Shown piece after piece: positions 17,624-24,961 of a stretch of DNA of 64,000 bases. How positions within the stretch are numbered: the stretch's first letter is position 1; the number at the start of each line of letters is the position of its first letter. The DNA is from Bdellovibrio sp047344985 (GTDB lineage: Bacteria > Bdellovibrionota > Bdellovibrionia > Bdellovibrionales > Bdellovibrionaceae): contig NZ_CP178861.1 in NCBI RefSeq assembly GCF_047344985.1, positions 372,001 through 436,000 of the forward strand, written 5' to 3'. Position numbers and translations under genes: made by a program. Below the pieces are notes generated by a model that saw only the letters and a program-made list of their open reading frames with translations, had not been told where the DNA came from and ran no database searches.

Positions 17624-17655
17624 AAAACTGAAGCTCTTTCTAAGAGAGCTTCAGT
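17624..17655 (-). terminator. Hairpin terminator overlapping the HD-gene stop codon
   Basis: An 11-bp stem (ACTGAAGCTCT) with a seven-base loop, followed on the minus strand by TTTT. It lies in the 22-base gap between convergent genes and extends into the last codons of the HD gene; it probably works for both. Confidence 0.7.
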
Positions 17656-18959
17656 CCCTTTAAAATCGCATCTGCTTTTGCAATATTCTCTGGAGCTACA
17701 TAAATACGATCGATAATACGAGCGCCTTCGTAGCGTTGGAAAATCTCTGTCGTTTGATTGATTGGAGCCGGTTGCGCCCAACGGTCGTATTGATCGACGA
17801 CGTAGATCTGCAAAGCACGCTCTTCCGGAGATGCCGTGTGATACTTCGACAAACGCGCTTTGGAACTTGTGCGAATGACTTCCAGGCCTTCGGCTTCCAA
17901 AGCTTTTTTAATCATCTCAGGACGTTCAGATTCAGCCGTATTATGTTGTTCGATAAGAACTTTAAACGGTTTTCTTTGCGCAATTCTTTGTGCCCAAGGA
18001 TTTTCCGCACCCATCAAATGTTCGTGTAAGCGATAATCATTGTAGCGAGTGTATTCATTGATATCACCTGGCAAAACAAACGTGCAATCCGGAGACGTCA
18101 AATAGCGCGTGAGCATCTCTTCATAGATAATGCTTTTGTGATGGCAGTACACCATCAAGTGCATGTGGTGGCGTGAAATCAAAAAGTCGTCGAAGGAATA
18201 AAGAGCACGACGATTTAAAGCCAGATACATTTTGTTTTCGCGACGATAGAACGTGAGATTCTGCACCAACCAAGCAAGATCGATCTTTCCGTAGTTCGTT
18301 CCGCAGAAATAACTGTCACGCTCAAGATAATCCATGCGATCGACATCCAGCTCACTCGATACAAGCTGGCTTAAGATCGGTCTAAAATCGACACCGTTAT
18401 CAACGAAGAAATCATCCGGGCAGTGCAGAGCTTTATCGATCAAGCACGCTACGTGAATTGGTTGAATCTCGGGGAATTGCTGGCGAATGGTGTCTGCGAT
18501 TTGAGAGTCCGTGACATATTTGATCGTATAGTCTTCATGATTCGCACGACGATTGTGATTCATCACCGTGTGCGCTTCTTCACCGTATTGCTCTTGTTCT
18601 TTATAGAGTTTGATATTGAGCTCTGAAAGATGCGGCATCACCTGTTCAGTCGTATGACTTAAAGGTCCATGACCTACGTCGTGCAAAAGAGCACCTAAAC
18701 GAAGAACCTGGCGAAAGCGTGTCTTTACAGAAGGTTTTGAAAACGGATAAACGCGAAAGATCGCATCAAACGTCTCACCGGCAAGATGTCCAACACCGAC
18801 CGAGTGAATATAACGGTTGTGAGTAGCCCCAGGAAAACTAAACTCGGCATAGCCAAGCTGTTTAATCGCGCGCAGGCGTTGATATTCAGCGGTATCCAGG
18901 ACAGCAACTTCTTGATCAGAATAATAAATCGAACCGTGAACGGGGTCCCGAATCTCCAT
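17640..18959 (-). CDS. HD-domain phosphohydrolase (dNTPase/SAMHD1-like)
   Basis: 439 residues with an intact HD metal site: H52 (RYIHSVGVGHLA), H93-D94 (LLHDVGHGPLSH) and the later Asp in SELDVDRMDYL. The N-terminus IRDPVHGSIYYS and the ERDSYFCG segment are typical of the YdhJ/SAMHD1-like group, which hydrolyses dNTPs or acts on phosphorylated substrates. The substrate is not fixed by sequence. It is a single-gene unit, convergent to the thiolase operon. Confidence 0.85.
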   Translation of the reverse strand: MEIRDPVHGSIYYSDQEVAVLDTAEYQRLRAIKQLGYAEFSFPGATHNRYIHSVGVGHLAGETFDAIFRVYPFSKPSVKTRFRQVLRLGALLHDVGHGPLSHTTEQVMPHLSELNIKLYKEQEQYGEEAHTVMNHNRRANHEDYTIKYVTDSQIADTIRQQFPEIQPIHVACLIDKALHCPDDFFVDNGVDFRPILSQLVSSELDVDRMDYLERDSYFCGTNYGKIDLAWLVQNLTFYRRENKMYLALNRRALYSFDDFLISRHHMHLMVYCHHKSIIYEEMLTRYLTSPDCTFVLPGDINEYTRYNDYRLHEHLMGAENPWAQRIAQRKPFKVLIEQHNTAESERPEMIKKALEAEGLEVIRTSSKARLSKYHTASPEERALQIYVVDQYDRWAQPAPINQTTEIFQRYEGARIIDRIYVAPENIAKADAILKGLKLS

Positions 18960-19102
18960 TGAACATCCTCCTAAAGGATCCTTGAAAGCCTATGTATTCA
19001 TTTTTACAAAGAATATGTCAATTGTCGACGACGAGACTTTAAGACGACTCTAGACCTAGGAAAGGAAGGCGGGGCGTCCACCTATATATAGAAGGGTGCT
19101 CG

Positions 19103-19849
19103 TTAGGGCCCTGGATATTTTTTAAAGTAGGCTTCTACGTGGCGGGTGAATTCCTCTTCAGAAGCTAGTTTGTTGAAATTTTCCATTTCTTTAATAGCTC
19201 GAGGAGTTTTTTTAAAAGCGACTCCATATTGATCCATATGAATGACTTTGGAGTTCAGCTGCAACTGATTCTGATAAGGTTTCAGCTTTTCACTGGTCTT
19301 AAGCAGATAGGCGAATATTCCGGCGTCGATAAAAACTAAATCCACTCTTTTGTTTGCAAGCTTCAAAAGATTCAGCTCGTCAGTGGAGGCTGGTTCCAGT
19401 TTTAATTTTTTCTCTTGATGCAGGCGCTGAAAAGAAACGGCCATTTCATAACCGCTCGCATTTCCTATGCGATAGGGGAGGATGTCTTCAGGTTTTTTCC
19501 AGAGGATGGGATTGTCTTTTCTCTCCGCAAAGACCCAGGGCGTTTGGTAAACCACTTTGGACATCGTGAAGTCTTGTGTGACGTTGACTTGTGTTACGGG
19601 AAAAAATCCAATAACGCTTTCATCTTTCAATGCTAATTTTCTTCCTCTTAAGAAAGGAGCAAAGGTGATTTTCAACTCGCAGTCGGTTTTTTTTAGCATC
19701 TGTCGAAGGGCATAAATAGCAGCGCCCTGCTCTGGTAAAGATTCGCTGACGAAAGGAGGCGCTTCGTACGTCACAAAATGCATTTCCCTTGCTAAAACAA
19801 CATTAGCAATGAAAAGGGCAGAGCTGAATATCAAGAAAACGCGCCACAT
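19103..19849 (-). CDS. Periplasmic solute-binding protein (SBP_bac_3 type)
   Basis: 248 residues with a signal peptide (cleavage near VLA-REM) and the pattern of extracellular solute-binding proteins of family 3: VTYEAPPFV near the start, FAPFLRGRKLA, and the hinge DLVFIDAGIFAYLL. Family members bind amino acids or act as sensors. No ABC permease or ATPase is adjacent, and the usual PYxxxD start is changed, so it may be an orphan binder or sensor component. The function is inferred at family level only. Confidence 0.75.
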   Translation of the reverse strand: MWRVFLIFSSALFIANVVLAREMHFVTYEAPPFVSESLPEQGAAIYALRQMLKKTDCELKITFAPFLRGRKLALKDESVIGFFPVTQVNVTQDFTMSKVVYQTPWVFAERKDNPILWKKPEDILPYRIGNASGYEMAVSFQRLHQEKKLKLEPASTDELNLLKLANKRVDLVFIDAGIFAYLLKTSEKLKPYQNQLQLNSKVIHMDQYGVAFKKTPRAIKEMENFNKLASEEEFTRHVEAYFKKYPGP

Positions 19850-20031
19850 TCGCTCTTATCTCCGTCTCAAGTTTTTGAAGCTTGAACACTAAGTTTGTCT
19901 TCTTATAGAGTCACCGAAAAACAGGAAAAAGTGTTACAAAATCAAAGGTTTACATCTAATTAACTGTGGCCAATCTGAGCTGCAATTTACTGGACCGAGG
20001 ACCAGATCTGTAAAAAAATGAGACGTATCAC

Positions 20032-20057
20032 TTTAGGAATTTCTGAAGGCTCCGATC
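20032..20057 (+). promoter_or_regulatory. fliC: Possible FliA (sigma-28) promoter
   Basis: TTTA, 16 bases, CCGATC: spacing and the CCGAT core match the sigma-28 consensus (TAAA-N15-GCCGATAA), while the -35 half is weak. Flagellin genes are usual targets of this factor. Confidence 0.35.
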
Positions 20058-20101
20058 AGTAAGGTAAGAATGAATCGCCCATTCGCACCAAGGTAGGTGC
20101 A

Positions 20102-20126
20102 CAGAGTTTCAAGGATAGAAACTCTG
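20102..20126 (+). promoter_or_regulatory. Leader hairpin of the first flagellin mRNA
   Basis: A perfect 9-bp stem CAGAGTTTC/GAAACTCTG with a seven-base loop lies 10 bases before the ribosome-binding site. No T-run follows, so it is not a terminator; a mRNA-stabilising or translation-control role is likely. Confidence 0.6.
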
Positions 20127-20149
20127 CAAATCTTCAAGGAGGAGGAATT

Positions 20150-20998
20150 ATGGGTTTGCGTATTAACACGAACACAGCTTCGTTGAATGCTCAGAGAGTT
20201 CTCTGGGGAACGAAGATCGGTCTTGATAAGAGCATGGAAAAGCTTGCATCAGGATTCCGAATCAACCGCGCTGGTGATGATGCTGCCGGCCTCGCGATCT
20301 CTGAGAACTTAAAAGCTCAAGTTCGCGGTTTGAAACAAGCATCACGAAATGCTCAAGACGGTATCTCTCTCGTGCAAGTTGCCGAGGGTTCGATGAATGA
20401 GATCTCTTCGATCTTGATTCGTCTCAGAGAATTGTCTGTACAAGCCGCTTCTGACACTGTTGGACCGACTGAACGTCAGTTCCTCAATGTGGAATACGAT
20501 CAGCTTGTATCAGAGATTGACCGTATCTCCGAAGGCACAGAGTTCAACGGAACTCAGTTGTTGGCAGGTGTGGGCTCCATCTTGGACTTCCAAGTTGGTA
20601 CTAGAAATAATCCTGAAATCGACCGTATCTCTTTCGACGCATCTAAAGCAGATGCGAACTCCGCAGCCCTTGGCGTGAACTTGACGTCAGTAGCAGATAA
20701 AGCTTCCGCACAAAATGCGCTAGCAGCTATCGACCAGGCGATCGTGAGTGTCTCTGCGATGAGAGCCGACTTCGGTGCGATTCAAAATCGTCTTCAATCA
20801 ACGGTATCGAACATTCAAGTTTCCGTTGAGAACATGTCAGCCGCGAACTCTCGTATCAGAGATGTGGACGTAGCTGAAGAGACGTCTGAAATGACTAGAA
20901 ATAATATCTTGTTGCAAGCAGGTACTAGCGTCCTAGCACAGGCGAACCAACAAGCTAACGTAGCACTTGGACTCTTGAACAAATCTTTCCAAGGTTAG
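20150..20998 (+). CDS. fliC: Flagellin
   Basis: 282 residues, the short flagellin form made of only the D0/D1 coiled ends. Conserved parts are MGLRINTNTASLNAQR at the start, ASGFRINRAGDDAAGLAISE, and the C-terminal RIRDVDVAEETSEMTRNNIL and QANVALGLL. It has no cysteine and no signal peptide, being exported by the flagellar type III system and polymerised into the filament. AAGGAGGAGG precedes the ATG. Bdellovibrio is known to carry several flagellins; this pair may correspond to fliC3/fliC4 of the type strain, but I cannot confirm that. Confidence 0.95.
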   Translation: MGLRINTNTASLNAQRVLWGTKIGLDKSMEKLASGFRINRAGDDAAGLAISENLKAQVRGLKQASRNAQDGISLVQVAEGSMNEISSILIRLRELSVQAASDTVGPTERQFLNVEYDQLVSEIDRISEGTEFNGTQLLAGVGSILDFQVGTRNNPEIDRISFDASKADANSAALGVNLTSVADKASAQNALAAIDQAIVSVSAMRADFGAIQNRLQSTVSNIQVSVENMSAANSRIRDVDVAEETSEMTRNNILLQAGTSVLAQANQQANVALGLLNKSFQG

Positions 20999-21187
20999 TC
21001 TGAATAACTTACTCTGGTAAGGATGCTGGGGTAAGTTCCGACTCAACTTCCAAGAAAGATTCCGGTTCCCGATCTTATCTTCAATGATCAAGATCACCCT
21101 CAAGAGAATTACCCATCGAGGTAATTCCGAGTGTACATGACCCCGAAGCTCTGTTTAGAGCTGACAATTTGATCTGTTTCCTGCGAC

Positions 21188-21216
21188 GAGGCCGCCAATG
21201 CGGCGGCCTCATTTTT
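21188..21216 (+). terminator. Rho-independent terminator
   Basis: A 9-bp GC-rich stem GAGGCCGCC/GGCGGCCTC, five-base loop, then ATTTTT. It ends the first flagellin transcript about 190 bases after the stop codon. Confidence 0.88.
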
Positions 21217-21449
21217 CGTGGAAGGACTTTTTCCTTCATCATTTTTGCGCAAAATTCTTCGCGCGCGATTTTCAAAAAAAATTTTCTGAAAAATAAAAAC
21301 AAAACAAAAAATCTGGACTCGAGATACTCATATTTTTTTCCGAAAAGTTAGGTGGAACCTTGTATCGCAAGTTCCGAATATTAATTTAACAGGTGCACGG
21401 ATCGCGCCTTAAGCCAATGGATGGCATTTTTTCAAGGAGGAAGAGGATT

Positions 21450-21464
21450 ATGCAGGGAGGATAG
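21450..21464 (+). CDS. Four-codon leader frame (MQGG) before the second flagellin
   Basis: ATG-CAG-GGA-GGA-TAG follows a ribosome-binding site (TTCAAGGAGG) that lines up with the one before the first flagellin. Its codons contain the GGGAGGA used by the real flagellin ATG at 21466, one base past its stop. Translation of the minigene would therefore couple to, or compete with, flagellin synthesis. Expression is unproven. Confidence 0.4.
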   Translation: MQGG

Positions 21465-21465
21465 A

Positions 21466-22299
21466 ATGGGATTAAGAATCGGTACAAACGTGTCGGCATT
21501 GAATGCGCAAAAGAATCTGTACATGACACAGATCAATGCGAACAGATCAATGGCAAGATTGGCTTCTGGCTTCAGAATCAATCAAGCAGCAGACGACGCC
21601 GCTGGCCTTGCGATCAGTGAAAACCTCAAAGGACAAATCAGAGGTTTGAGACAAGCCAACAGAAATGCCAACGACGGTATCTCCTTGGTGCAAGTCGCAG
21701 AGGGTAGCTTGAATGAAGTTTCAAACATGCTCATTCGTTTAAGAGAATTGGGTGTGCAAGCGTCTTCTGACACGATTGGTGGAACAGAAAGAAAGTTTTT
21801 GGATGTTGAGTATCAACAGTTAAAGTCTGAGATTCAGCGTATCACTGAAGCGACAGAGTATAACGGTTACGAACTGCTCAACGGTACTGGTGGAATGATT
21901 GATATCCAGGTCGGAACAAACAACGACCCTTTCCGTGACAGAATCAGTTTTAATTCTGGTGCGGCAAATGCTTCAGTGGATGCTTTGGGTTTGACGGCAG
22001 AATCCGTCGGAACCAAAGAAGGTGCGCAACTGAGCTTGGATGTGATTGACCAGGCCATGACATCGGTGAATGCGATTCGCGCGAACTTCGGTGCGCTACA
22101 AAATCGTCTAGTATCAACATCGAATAACTTGTTGATCGCAGATGAAAACTTGTCGGCAGCGAACTCTCGAATTAGGGACACAGACGTTGCGGCAGAGACT
22201 TCCGAAATGACAAGAAATAACATCTTGTTGCAAGCAGGGATCTCGGTTCTGGGTCAAGCCAACCAGTCACAACAGCTGGCTTTGAAGCTCTTAGGTTAA
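21466..22299 (+). CDS. fliC: Flagellin
   Basis: 277 residues, again only the D0/D1 core (MGLRIGTNVSALNAQKN at the start, ASGFRINQAADDAAGLAISE, and the C-terminal RIRDTDVAAETSEMTRNNIL). It is clearly paralogous to the upstream flagellin and would co-assemble in, or replace part of, the same filament. ATG 21466 is chosen because the MGLRI start is conserved and GGGAGG lies five bases upstream; an upstream in-frame ATG at 21421 would add a non-flagellin leader. Its own terminator follows, and the upstream terminator suggests it has its own promoter. Confidence 0.94.
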   Translation: MGLRIGTNVSALNAQKNLYMTQINANRSMARLASGFRINQAADDAAGLAISENLKGQIRGLRQANRNANDGISLVQVAEGSLNEVSNMLIRLRELGVQASSDTIGGTERKFLDVEYQQLKSEIQRITEATEYNGYELLNGTGGMIDIQVGTNNDPFRDRISFNSGAANASVDALGLTAESVGTKEGAQLSLDVIDQAMTSVNAIRANFGALQNRLVSTSNNLLIADENLSAANSRIRDTDVAAETSEMTRNNILLQAGISVLGQANQSQQLALKLLG

Positions 22300-22316
22300 T
22301 CCGTTTTTCTTGAAGG

Positions 22317-22352
22317 GGCCGCTCCTAAGTAAGGAGTGGCCTTTCTTTTTTT
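22317..22352 (+). terminator. Rho-independent terminator
   Basis: A 10-bp stem GGCCGCTCCT/AGGAGTGGCC (one G-T pair), five-base loop, then a long T-rich tail. It ends the second flagellin transcript. Confidence 0.9.
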
Positions 22353-22453
22353 ACAAACCTGTCTAAAACTTGGATATCTCTTCCGGGAAGGATTCTGTTT
22401 TAACGCTTATCCACGAGTTTCCGTGAAAATATTCAATCTTACAATCTGGCAAT

Positions 22454-22483
22454 TTGGAAATTCCGCCCTCTTAGGAGTATAAA
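22454..22483 (+). promoter_or_regulatory. Sigma-70-type promoter
   Basis: TTGGAA, 18 bases, TATAAA, 42 bases before the start codon of the small secreted-protein gene. Confidence 0.5.
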
Positions 22484-22525
22484 GTTCGCGTTCTAAATAC
22501 GAATAACGACTTTTAAGGAGTCTCC

Positions 22526-22894
22526 ATGAAAAACATGATTATGGCGGCAGCTCTTTTGCTGTCTGTGTCTGCTCAAGCAAACGATCAATATGTCCCAGTT
22601 ATTAAATGCCAAGGCAACGGCGTTGCCTTGACTGTTTCTGAAGGCGGTTTCACCGGTATTCCGATGATCCAAATCGACCGCGAAGAAGAAGGTGTGACAT
22701 CTTCTGAAAATCACTTGGCTCGTTTGGTGCGCGCTGAAGGCCGCATGGGTGCTCCAGCGACTTATGTTGGTAAGAAGATCACTTTCACAATCAACTTCAC
22801 AACATCGCCTGGTCCTGACGGCACTCGCAAAGGGACTCTTTATAATAAAGAGACTAAAAAATCAGAAACGCTTGTTTGTAAGCGCGTAAAATAA
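22526..22894 (+). CDS. Small secreted protein of unknown family
   Basis: 122 residues with a signal peptide (MKNMIMAAALLLSVSAQA-ND). The mature about 104 residues are probably all beta, with two cysteines (IKCQGNG and LVCKRV) placed to join the first and last strands. No family recognised. AAGGAG precedes the ATG and a strong terminator follows, so it is a single-gene unit. Confidence 0.78.
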   Translation: MKNMIMAAALLLSVSAQANDQYVPVIKCQGNGVALTVSEGGFTGIPMIQIDREEEGVTSSENHLARLVRAEGRMGAPATYVGKKITFTINFTTSPGPDGTRKGTLYNKETKKSETLVCKRVK

Positions 22895-22905
22895 ATCGAA
22901 CACCG

Positions 22906-22934
22906 AAAAGGCCGCCGAACGAGCGGCCTTTTTT
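22906..22934 (+). terminator. Rho-independent terminator
   Basis: Stem AAGGCCGC/GCGGCCTT, seven-base loop, then TTTT, about 10 bases after the small secreted-protein gene. Confidence 0.9.
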
Positions 22935-23019
22935 CATTCTCTTTTCATTTAGCCACCTTGCCGCTCAGAGTAATACGAATCTTGTTGAAATAGCCTGAAG
23001 GCCCGGGCACCTACAGAGT

Positions 23020-24162
23020 ATGAAATTAATTGCGATTCTTCTTTGTCTGATGTCCCTTAAGGTGCAAGCGGCTTGGGACCTTAATGACGTTTCTTATTTG
23101 ATGCCTTTGCCTGCAAGTGTGGGCAACGATCAGCTTTTGGGACTTGAAGCTCCAGGAAAAGGCGGCGCTCTTTTGCCTCCGTCTTTCGTGGCAAAGATTC
23201 CTGTTCTTGCTTTTGGAATGAATCGCGAAGAAACAGCAGCGGCTTTGCGTGTGATGGCTGTGCGTATTGATCCTTGTTTTCCTTTGCCAACGCCACAATC
23301 TTGCCAAAAACAAATTCGCCTGGTGTGGCAACCGATTGAAATGGGTCGTCGCAATCAAGTGCAAACAGTGGATGCGGCTCTTCATAGTTTCTATGTTTTA
23401 ACAGATGCGGAGTTTGATTCTTTGCTTAATGATGTTGAAACTTGGAAAAAGAAATACGCAGTAAAAACTGATTTTGTTCCTTTGCAAGTTCATCCAGCTT
23501 GGGCCAAAGAAGGCGATCGCAGCCCTGCCTTGGCGGATTTTCATAACATCCTAAAAAAATACGCTGGCGCTAGCAATATGACTCGTGTGACAGCGATGGT
23601 GTTGCGTGGAGCCGGAGACATGTGGGCCTTTGCAGGCTTTGAAGTTCGCGGTGATGATTTAGAAATGATTCCAGTTCCTCGTCTGAACGGTCGACTTTCT
23701 CAAGCGTTCATCAATGTCGCGGTTCCTGCGGAGCAATTTGCGGGCGGAGGAATTTCTCCGACTCCAAAAGGCGACGATACTTTTAACAATATCGCGGCGG
23801 AATCTGTTCGTTTAGGTGAAGGGACAGAAGATCTGATTCGCCAAGAAGTGAAAGCGGCTTTCCGTATTGAAAATCCGAAGAACTTTAATCCTGAGAATAT
23901 GGACTGCGTGAGTTGCCACGTCGCTCAACCCGCAATTCAATGGGTTTTAAACAAACGTCCTGAATTGAAAGCCGATCAGCTTTGGAATGCAGAGATCTAT
24001 AAAAACGCAAAGTATGATCTTAAAAACGTAAGCCCCGAGTTGTGGAACACACAAATGATTCGTGGCTTAGGTTATTTCGGAAAGAATTTGGCGATCAGCC
24101 AACGTGTGATCAATGAATCTGCGGAAGTAGCGGATATGCTCAATCAGAAAGCGGCGAAATAA
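23020..24162 (+). CDS. Secreted protein with a single CxxCH motif
   Basis: 380 residues with a signal peptide (MKLIAILLCLMSLKVQA-AW). One CVSCH (in NMDCVSCHVAQ, about residue 306) matches the covalent heme c attachment motif, but I cannot see a clear cytochrome c fold or a distal Met ligand, and most of the protein has no family I know. It could be a heme-bearing periplasmic protein, or the motif could bind metal or be chance. It is a single gene with a terminator built into its stop region. Confidence 0.75.
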   Translation: MKLIAILLCLMSLKVQAAWDLNDVSYLMPLPASVGNDQLLGLEAPGKGGALLPPSFVAKIPVLAFGMNREETAAALRVMAVRIDPCFPLPTPQSCQKQIRLVWQPIEMGRRNQVQTVDAALHSFYVLTDAEFDSLLNDVETWKKKYAVKTDFVPLQVHPAWAKEGDRSPALADFHNILKKYAGASNMTRVTAMVLRGAGDMWAFAGFEVRGDDLEMIPVPRLNGRLSQAFINVAVPAEQFAGGGISPTPKGDDTFNNIAAESVRLGEGTEDLIRQEVKAAFRIENPKNFNPENMDCVSCHVAQPAIQWVLNKRPELKADQLWNAEIYKNAKYDLKNVSPELWNTQMIRGLGYFGKNLAISQRVINESAEVADMLNQKAAK

Positions 24163-24175
24163 ATCGCCGTTTTTA
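24152..24175 (+). terminator. Short terminator over the stop codon
   Basis: Stem CGGCGA/TCGCCG with TTTTTATT following; it spans the end of the CxxCH gene and abuts the convergent LysR gene. Confidence 0.6.
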
Positions 24176-24946
24176 TTATTCTTCAATCGCTGAAGTGATA
24201 TTTTCCCAAAGCACAGGGCTGAGTAACTCAGAACCAATCATCATCACAGGTTCTGCATCTTTTGCGCGGCCCTTTTTAGCTTCGGTCGGCAAGTGACCTG
24301 TGCCCCCATGTTTATCAAACCAAGCTCGGCGCATTGCCAGCGAGTTTGAAACAAAAAGGTGAGGATAGGCTTCCAATTCTTTTTTATTTGCACGACCGTA
24401 TTCGAACGAACTTAAAACCGCAAAGTTTTTTGAAGATTCAATTTTTTCTAATCTTTGAAATCCGAGTTCACTTAAGTATTTAAACTTCTGACGTCCCGGA
24501 GTTTTGGAAGTGAAGATAAGGTCTAAATTTCCCGATAAGAAATTTGCCTCCAGTTCGTTAAGGTCGAAAATATCAAGAGTGATTTTTTTAACACCGACTT
24601 CTTCAAAACAAAGACGAGACGTATTTAAAGCAAAATCCGCCATTCCTTCAAGAGTTCCAATATGCAGTTCGCCCACCATCTGGTTGTTGCTGATACCCTG
24701 GAGTTCAGTTTCCAGACGACGAATGGATTTTTCAAAGATTTCAGAAAGCTGAAAAGCGACCGCTGTCCATCCTGATTTTCTTTTTGCCGAGCGATCCAGA
24801 AGAACGATTTTTAATTCGTCTTCGATTTTAGCGATAATACGAGACAATTGAGGCTGACTTAAACCCACATGCAAAGCAGCGGCGGAAAGATTTTTAAAGT
24901 TCACTGATTTCGCCAGAACACTCAGTTCATAATAAAGCTGTTGCAT
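24176..24946 (-). CDS. LysR-type transcriptional regulator
   Basis: 256 residues, somewhat short for the family (about 300). The N-terminal winged helix-turn-helix is clear (NLSAAALHVGLSQPQLSRII, about 19-38), followed by the coiled linker and a reduced effector domain (ELHIGTLEGMADFAL onward). LysR regulators usually control a divergent gene, but the nearest upstream gene is the UbiB-like kinase on the same strand, 15 bases away, so it may be co-transcribed with it. The effector is unknown. Confidence 0.88.
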   Translation of the reverse strand: MQQLYYELSVLAKSVNFKNLSAAALHVGLSQPQLSRIIAKIEDELKIVLLDRSAKRKSGWTAVAFQLSEIFEKSIRRLETELQGISNNQMVGELHIGTLEGMADFALNTSRLCFEEVGVKKITLDIFDLNELEANFLSGNLDLIFTSKTPGRQKFKYLSELGFQRLEKIESSKNFAVLSSFEYGRANKKELEAYPHLFVSNSLAMRRAWFDKHGGTGHLPTEAKKGRAKDAEPVMMIGSELLSPVLWENITSAIEE

Positions 24947-24961
24947 GCTGCTGTCTCCACA

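Larger units (their letters stand above)
19850..20149. other. Flagellin upstream region
   Basis: 300 bases between the divergent solute-binding gene and the first flagellin. It holds a possible sigma-28 site (20032-20057), the motif AGGTGCAC (20095-20102) repeated before the second flagellin, and a perfect hairpin just upstream of the ribosome-binding site. Confidence 0.55.
20999..21465. other. Structured spacer between flagellin genes
   Basis: 467 bases. After the first flagellin come two perfect small hairpins (21106-21127 and 21147-21162) and then a strong terminator (21188-21216). The second half is A/T-rich, should contain the promoter of the second flagellin, and includes AGGTGCAC at 21391-21398 and the four-codon frame at 21450-21464. 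Confidence 0.6.
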
